DNA of 64,000 bases, taken from the NCBI RefSeq assembly GCF_013394655.1, contig NZ_CP053351.1, positions 2,200,501 to 2,264,500 of the forward strand, given 5' to 3'. The translations under genes and the position numbers were made by a program. The notes under the pieces are model-generated. The model saw only the letters and a list, made by a program, of their open reading frames with translations. It did no database searches and had not been told where the DNA came from. The DNA is from Winogradskyella schleiferi. Its GTDB lineage: Bacteria; Bacteroidota; Bacteroidia; Flavobacteriales; Flavobacteriaceae. Shown in pieces: positions 59,351 through 64,000 of the stretch (position 1 is its first letter; the number at the start of each line of letters is the position of its first letter).

Positions 59351-59932
59351 ATGTTAGGACTAAAATTACCGACCGATCCAAGATGGGTGAATATCGTTGA
59401 AAAGAATATTGAAGATATTCTGACCGATCATGCCTATTGCGAACAGAAAGCAGCGAGCACAGCTATTTCATTAATTGTAAGCTTTCCTGAATATACGGAG
59501 TTGGTGCAGGAAATGATTGATCTGGTAGAAGAAGAAATGAGCCATTTTAAAATGGTACACGATAGAATTTTAGAAAACGGCTGGACACTTGGTAGAGATA
59601 GAAAGGATGACTATGTGATTGCACTCCTTAAATTTTTCTCCAAAGGTGGCAGCCGAACCACACAATTAGTCCACAGATTACTATATGCCGCATTAATTGA
59701 AGCTCGTAGCTGTGAACGATTTCGCTTATTATCCGAACAGTTAGAAGATAAAAAACTCGCTAAATTCTATCGAAAACTCATGATTAGTGAAGCTGGTCAC
59801 TATACCATGTTTTTAAATTTTGCCCGTAAATATGGCGACAGAAAAGAAGTCGATGAAAAATGGGAAGCATTATTGGATTATGAAGCAGAAATCATAAAAA
59901 ATTTAGGGAATAAGGAATCGATTCATGGGTGA
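59351..59932 (+). CDS. miaE: tRNA-(ms2io6A) hydroxylase MiaE
   Basis: A 193-residue di-iron monooxygenase that hydroxylates the isopentenyl group of ms2i6A37 in tRNAs. The ferritin-like four-helix core has the metal ligands in CEQKAAS, EEEMSHFKMV, EARSCERF and EAGHYTMF. The frame reaches 59318, but MLGLKLPTDPRW at 59351 matches the family start. Length is typical. It stands alone between the lipoprotein gene and the secreted protein gene. Confidence 0.92.
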   Translation: MLGLKLPTDPRWVNIVEKNIEDILTDHAYCEQKAASTAISLIVSFPEYTELVQEMIDLVEEEMSHFKMVHDRILENGWTLGRDRKDDYVIALLKFFSKGGSRTTQLVHRLLYAALIEARSCERFRLLSEQLEDKKLAKFYRKLMISEAGHYTMFLNFARKYGDRKEVDEKWEALLDYEAEIIKNLGNKESIHG

Positions 59933-59965
59933 TTTCGTAACTTTATTGTAAATACTTTAAATCTT

Positions 59966-61093
59966 ATGAACAAATTCTACTCTATTCTTACTGTTTTTCT
60001 TTGCTCATATATTGGCTTTTCCCAAAATGAATTAGTTGGGGAATGGTATCTAGATTCATTTAGTATTGATAATGCTACTTATAATAATGTTTATGCTTAT
60101 GTTAATACAATAGATTTTACCGAAGATATTATATTTGAAAACTATTTGGAATATAGTGGTTCTTCTTCCTGTAACTATTTTTTTGGCGAGTATACCTCTA
60201 CAAATAATAGTATCATATTTAATGGCTTTGGCAGTTCACTTATTGATTGCTATAATGAACCAAGAGGTACATTTGAAAACATGTACTTTTCATTGCTATA
60301 TAATAATTCTACGGGTTCTAGTGAGTTTAGCTATGATATCACAGGTGAAGGAGAAGCACAAATCTTAACATTAACAAATTCTAATAACAGTAGCATCTTT
60401 TATAGTAAAACAAATCCAAATTCCATACTTCATAGTACTTGGTATTTAGAAACCGTAATTGAAGGTGGTATCACATATAATGTAACTTCAGGCTCTCCTA
60501 GCCTAACGCTTCAGGCTAATCCACATCCTTTCTTTGGCACTATGACGTTTGCTGGCGAAGGTGTTTGCAATGACTATGTTGGCGAATATGGTATGTATTA
60601 TGGTCATGGAGATGAATTGAGAATTACGAGTATCGCACCTAATACTGTTACGTGTGAGCCTCCTAGTGCCATTGAGACTGCCTATTTTTCAGTTTTAGGC
60701 GATACCTCAGCTAATGTATTTAGATTTGAAATTATTAATAATGGAGCAAATCTAGTTCTGACAAGTGTATCTGACCCCTTAGACCGTTCCGTTAATGCTC
60801 TAGGCGACATCTTAATTTTTGGAACGGAACCGCTTTCTATTCATGATTTTGACTATAATGAAATAACTCTCTTTAAAAATCCCATTCAGGATCAACTAGA
60901 ATTAAATATAGCTGATGAATTATTATTTCAAAACCTCAACTATTCCATTTATAGTCTAGAGGGTAAGTTGATGTCAAAATCGAAACTCAACACTATAAAC
61001 ATAGAGGTCAGCCGCTTTGCAACTGGACTTTATTTTATAAATATTGAAAATAAAGACAAGGTCGTGTTTTCTTTAAAATTCTTAAAAGAATAA
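59966..61093 (+). CDS. Secreted protein with two lipocalin/META-like repeats and T9SS sorting tail
   Basis: A 375-residue protein with a signal peptide (about residues 1-19, cleavage near GFSQ). Two repeats of about 130 residues each start with GEWYLDSF and STWYLETV and share a Cys pair, indicating a META- or lipocalin-like fold. Residues about 300-375 form a type IX secretion sorting region (LFKNPIQDQLELNI and GLYFINIEN). It is likely exported to the cell surface or medium. The function is unknown; similar small proteins are often found as flavobacterial cargo. Confidence 0.82.
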   Translation: MNKFYSILTVFLCSYIGFSQNELVGEWYLDSFSIDNATYNNVYAYVNTIDFTEDIIFENYLEYSGSSSCNYFFGEYTSTNNSIIFNGFGSSLIDCYNEPRGTFENMYFSLLYNNSTGSSEFSYDITGEGEAQILTLTNSNNSSIFYSKTNPNSILHSTWYLETVIEGGITYNVTSGSPSLTLQANPHPFFGTMTFAGEGVCNDYVGEYGMYYGHGDELRITSIAPNTVTCEPPSAIETAYFSVLGDTSANVFRFEIINNGANLVLTSVSDPLDRSVNALGDILIFGTEPLSIHDFDYNEITLFKNPIQDQLELNIADELLFQNLNYSIYSLEGKLMSKSKLNTINIEVSRFATGLYFINIENKDKVVFSLKFLKE

Positions 61094-61197
61094 GCTCTAG
61101 AGACTGAGATTATCATTTATAATGATCGTAGTGAAAAATAGATGGTACAACCCTTAGGGAGGGCATGTAAAAATTCAGAGTATACTCGCTTTAATAT

Positions 61198-62151
61198 CTA
61201 AAATAAACTCTCAATAATCTTCTCGTCCGTAATACCCTCGGCTTCCGCTTTATAGTTTTTGATAATTCGATGTCTTAGGATTCCTGTAGCAACAGCTTGT
61301 ATATTTTCAATATCTGGCGAGAATTTCCCAGTAGTAGCTGCATGAGTTTTTGCTGCCAATATTAAATTCTGGGAGGCTCTTGGTCCTGCGCCCCAATCCA
61401 CAAATTCTTTTACAATATCAGCCGCTGTATCTGCATTTGGTCTGGTCTTAGCGACTAAAGAAACCGCGTATTCTATCACATTATCCGCCACAGGAATACG
61501 ACGAATTACATTCTGAAAATCTATAATCTCCTGAGCCGTAAATAAGGCATTAACCGACAATTGAATGTCCGTTGTGGTTGCTTTTACCACATCTACTTCT
61601 TCTTGAAACGAAGGGTATTCTAAGTTTATGGCAAACATAAAACGGTCCAATTGCGCTTCTGGTAGCGGATAAGTTCCTTCTTGCTCAATTGGGTTTTGTG
61701 TAGCTAACACAAAATAAGGTAAGTTTAATTTATACTGATGACCAGCTACAGTAACTGCGCGTTCTTGCATCGCTTCCAACAATGCCGCTTGCGTTTTTGG
61801 AGGTGTTCTATTGATCTCATCTGCCAAAATAATATTGGCAAAAATTGGGCCTTTTATAAATTTAAAATGTCGGTTCTCATCTAATATTTCGCTACCCAGA
61901 ATATCACTTGGCATTAAATCTGGCGTAAACTGAATCCGCTTAAAATCCAATCCTAAGGCTTGTGCAATAGTATTGACCATTAAGGTTTTTGCCAAACCAG
62001 GAACACCAACTAAAAGCGAGTGACCACCAGAAAAAATAGAAATCAATACCTGATTAACAACATCGTCTTGACCAATAATAACTTTAGCAACTTCTTGCTT
62101 TAACGCAGCATACTTCTTAACAAAATTTTCAATTTTAGCAACATCAGACAT
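61198..62151 (-). CDS. MoxR-family AAA+ ATPase
   Basis: A 317-residue AAA+ ATPase. Walker A GVPGLAKTL near residue 42, Walker B LADEINRTPPKTQ near residue 112, sensor LATQNPIEQEGTYPLP and the arginine finger region. It probably acts as a chaperone that assembles or activates a partner, often a VWA-domain protein. The stop is close to the SurA-like gene's end (7 bp between start and the next stop), so the genes are cotranscribed on the minus strand. The VWA partner is not in view on this side. Confidence 0.9.
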   Translation of the reverse strand: MSDVAKIENFVKKYAALKQEVAKVIIGQDDVVNQVLISIFSGGHSLLVGVPGLAKTLMVNTIAQALGLDFKRIQFTPDLMPSDILGSEILDENRHFKFIKGPIFANIILADEINRTPPKTQAALLEAMQERAVTVAGHQYKLNLPYFVLATQNPIEQEGTYPLPEAQLDRFMFAINLEYPSFQEEVDVVKATTTDIQLSVNALFTAQEIIDFQNVIRRIPVADNVIEYAVSLVAKTRPNADTAADIVKEFVDWGAGPRASQNLILAAKTHAATTGKFSPDIENIQAVATGILRHRIIKNYKAEAEGITDEKIIESLF

Positions 62152-62157
62152 ATACGC

Positions 62158-63615
62158 TTATTTTTTTAACCAATTACTTTGAAAATCACAATCCCTGTAC
62201 TCACCGTTGATTTTAATGTAAGTATCTTTAATGGTTTCCGTTTGCCATTTTTCAACAGCTCTAATTTGTTTGTCTTGTAAAGCTAAATTTTTAATCTTAA
62301 GATAATCCTTAGCAAAGTCTGCTTCGTGATCATCAATACGATCTGTAACGGTTAATATTTTAAATTTTATTCTATTAATTCGATCTTCATCTTGAAAAAC
62401 CTCACTGACTTCTCCATCCTTCAAATCCTGAATTTGGGAATACAATTCTGGATCCATTCTAGTTAATTCAAAATTGAAATCTTGTGTGGTGGGATTGGTC
62501 ATTTGTCCGCCTTCATATTTAGTTTCTTTTTCGTCACTAAATTCTCTTGCCGCTTGGGCAAACGTCAAAGTACCATCAACGATTTTTGCTCGCACCTCTT
62601 CAATTTGATCCTTAGCTTTTTTTATAGCTTCTTGTGTTAATTCTGGACGTAATAAAATGTGTCTCACATCGTATTCTTGACCTCTAATTTTCTCTAAAAG
62701 TATGATGTGGTAACCAAAATCCGTTTCAAAAGGTTCTGAAATTTCCCCTTCTTGCATGGAGAAAGCAACATCCCTGAACTCCTTTACCATTCTTGGTTGT
62801 TTTCTGTTTAGGGTATATTTTCCACCTGTTGATTTAGATCCAGAATCTTCTGTATAAAACAATACCTTGGTCGTAAAACTAGAACCATTTTCTTCCACAT
62901 CTCTCTTAAAACCTTTTAGTCTATCAACGACATCTTGTTTTGCTTCCTCTGTGACTTCTGGGATAATTACGATTTGCGCCAACTTTAATTCGGTACCAAA
63001 GGTTGGTCGCTCGTCTTTTGGAATATCGTTAAAAAAAGTTCTCACCTCTTCCGGAGTTACTTCAATATCTCCTGTCACCTTAGCTTGCATTTCCTGTGCG
63101 AGATAACCATTTTTATTAATCTCATACATCTCTTCTCTCAATGCTTGTTCGGAATCTTTTTTGTAATATTTAAGCATTTGATCCATATCGCCATTCATCT
63201 GAGCCAAAATACCTTGTATTTGTTGATCTACACGCGATTTTATCTGTAGTTCATTGACAATAACACTATCTTGAATAGCTTGGTGTGAGTACAGTTTACT
63301 TTCTAATAGACTTCCAAAAAGTTCACATCTTGTCAAGCCTTTTAAATCTGCTCCTTGCGCTTCTAACTGCGCTATTTCCCGATCTAAATCAGATTCCAGA
63401 AGAATAAAATCGCCAACCACAGCGGCTACGCCATCGGCTTTGATACGTGTTTTATTAATCACACTATCCTTTGGTTTTTCCAATGGTGCTGGTTTTTCAT
63501 CATCAATGATTTCTTGGGCATTGCTGAAATTGAAAGACATAAAGCCAACTAAAATGACGGCTTTAATTATAAATTTGGAACTTATTGTTTTTAATGGCAT
63601 CTTTTGTAATATCAT
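62158..63615 (-). CDS. SurA-like periplasmic peptidyl-prolyl isomerase
   Basis: A 485-residue protein with a signal peptide (about residues 1-34, cleavage near SNAQ). An N-terminal SurA domain precedes two parvulin domains: one around LAQIVIIPEVTEEAK to GYHIILLEK (about 205-315) and one around DVRHILLRPELTQ to the end (about 320-420). It should help outer-membrane proteins fold in the periplasm. Two starts are possible, 63615 and 63600 (MPLKTISSKF); both overlap the upstream gene, so the two are coupled. It is followed by the MoxR gene. Confidence 0.9.
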   Translation of the reverse strand: MILQKMPLKTISSKFIIKAVILVGFMSFNFSNAQEIIDDEKPAPLEKPKDSVINKTRIKADGVAAVVGDFILLESDLDREIAQLEAQGADLKGLTRCELFGSLLESKLYSHQAIQDSVIVNELQIKSRVDQQIQGILAQMNGDMDQMLKYYKKDSEQALREEMYEINKNGYLAQEMQAKVTGDIEVTPEEVRTFFNDIPKDERPTFGTELKLAQIVIIPEVTEEAKQDVVDRLKGFKRDVEENGSSFTTKVLFYTEDSGSKSTGGKYTLNRKQPRMVKEFRDVAFSMQEGEISEPFETDFGYHIILLEKIRGQEYDVRHILLRPELTQEAIKKAKDQIEEVRAKIVDGTLTFAQAAREFSDEKETKYEGGQMTNPTTQDFNFELTRMDPELYSQIQDLKDGEVSEVFQDEDRINRIKFKILTVTDRIDDHEADFAKDYLKIKNLALQDKQIRAVEKWQTETIKDTYIKINGEYRDCDFQSNWLKK

Positions 63616-64000
63616 TTTCGAGTTGCTTGATGAGCTCTAATTTTCTCTTGTTTATAACAATTTTGTTGATCGACGTATTCACATAATCCAAAGGTGCATA
63701 GTCGTTTTGAAGGCGTACGTCATTAACTTGCATCAAATATAGGTTTAATGAATCTTTGAGTTGTAAGAAATTAGTTTTTTTTAACAGTTGATTTTTATTT
63801 GAATCGTTTATAATCGGAATTTTTTCTGCTACACGATTCAACTTGATCCAAATAGAATCGTTTAATGAGAAGGATCTAAATTGTACAGAAATAGAATCTA
63901 AATACGCTTTGTCCCTGGCTTTGAATCGTTTAAAACGGTTCTTTATGGTATCTAAATTAATAGGATTAAGCGGTAAACTTATATATCTAAATTGAACCAA
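63563..64000 (-). CDS. C-terminal end of a protein, possibly SurA-related chaperone (partial)
   Basis: A frame of 145 codons enters from the right edge on the minus strand and stops at 63563, overlapping the SurA-like gene by about 50 bp. The visible sequence is helical and charged with no membrane segment. In flavobacteria a gene for a periplasmic SurA-related or PPIase-like protein often precedes this isomerase, but I cannot confirm that here. The start lies outside the window. Confidence 0.6.
   Translation of the reverse strand: MVQFRYISLPLNPINLDTIKNRFKRFKARDKAYLDSISVQFRSFSLNDSIWIKLNRVAEKIPIINDSNKNQLLKKTNFLQLKDSLNLYLMQVNDVRLQNDYAPLDYVNTSINKIVINKRKLELIKQLENDITKDAIKNNKFQIYN

Noticed and set aside
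60135..60368. A 77-codon plus-strand frame inside the T9SS cargo gene at 59966
   Set aside because: It is in another frame of a gene with a clear signal peptide and sorting tail; no independent support.
1..64000. tRNA, rRNA or prophage genes
   Set aside because: Intergenic regions were read for tRNA-like ends, rRNA stretches and phage genes; none was recognised by eye.

Overview
The window is AT-rich chromosomal DNA of a Bacteroidota bacterium, almost certainly a member of the Flavobacteriaceae. Pointers are Bacteroidetes-type promoters (TAnnTTTG at -7), two secreted proteins with the C-terminal sorting region typical of type IX secretion, many lipoproteins, LytS/LytTR two-component pairs, flavobacterial versions of MnmE, GlmM, RsmB, PurL, DnaX and MiaE, and RNase P RNA. 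Gene density is normal. No CRISPR array, rRNA, tRNA, prophage or classical insertion sequence was seen.

Layout. 1-6900 is a loose run of metabolic and hydrolase genes (oxidoreductase, amidohydrolase, three alpha/beta hydrolases). 6987-13062 is a chain of small units, each with one or two genes (membrane protein, esterase, DUF4386-like protein plus a second-type tryptophanyl-tRNA synthetase, GNAT acetyltransferase, beta-lactamase-fold serine hydrolase). The units are separated by palindromic repeats of about 110-135 bp that behave like integron attC sites, with no integrase in view. 13298-27404 holds two LytS/LytTR systems, a lipoprotein plus X-Pro-peptidase-like hydrolase, an ECF sigma factor with a partner membrane protein, another hydrolase, and an ABC transporter whose permease is fused to an M1 peptidase. 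27813-47156 is mostly housekeeping: mnmE, a TlpA-like thioredoxin, rhomboid, a lipid A-type acyltransferase, a cysteine-desulfurase-like enzyme, glmM, an ACP phosphodiesterase-like gene, rsmB, a secreted endonuclease I and purL. 47509-56371 is a fatty acid beta-oxidation cluster (acyl-CoA ligase, MarR regulator, 3-hydroxyacyl-CoA dehydrogenase/enoyl-CoA hydratase, thiolase, acyl-CoA dehydrogenase). A four-helix-bundle ORF sits inside it, bracketed by heptanucleotide repeats. 56504-64000 has rnpB (minus strand), dnaX, a lipoprotein, miaE, a secreted protein, and a minus-strand MoxR/SurA-like operon that runs off the window.

The most unusual region is 6987-13062. In three complete or nearly complete units the first 9-10 bases are the reverse complement of the last 9-10 bases of the same unit, and the sequence differs from unit to unit (a fourth unit matches over 9 bases and is then truncated). 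This is the pattern expected of integron gene cassettes, where the two outer core sites of one attC are split across the ends of its cassette. The repeats also carry complementary inner boxes and asymmetric spacers, as attC sites do. A degenerate copy lies near 21421-21500.

Other points of interest are paired 21-bp-spaced direct repeats in the divergent LytTR/ABC promoter region, a promoter shared by the ECF sigma gene and a nearby gene, heptanucleotide repeat arrays in the fad operon and inside mnmE, and two inverted-repeat elements upstream of glmM.
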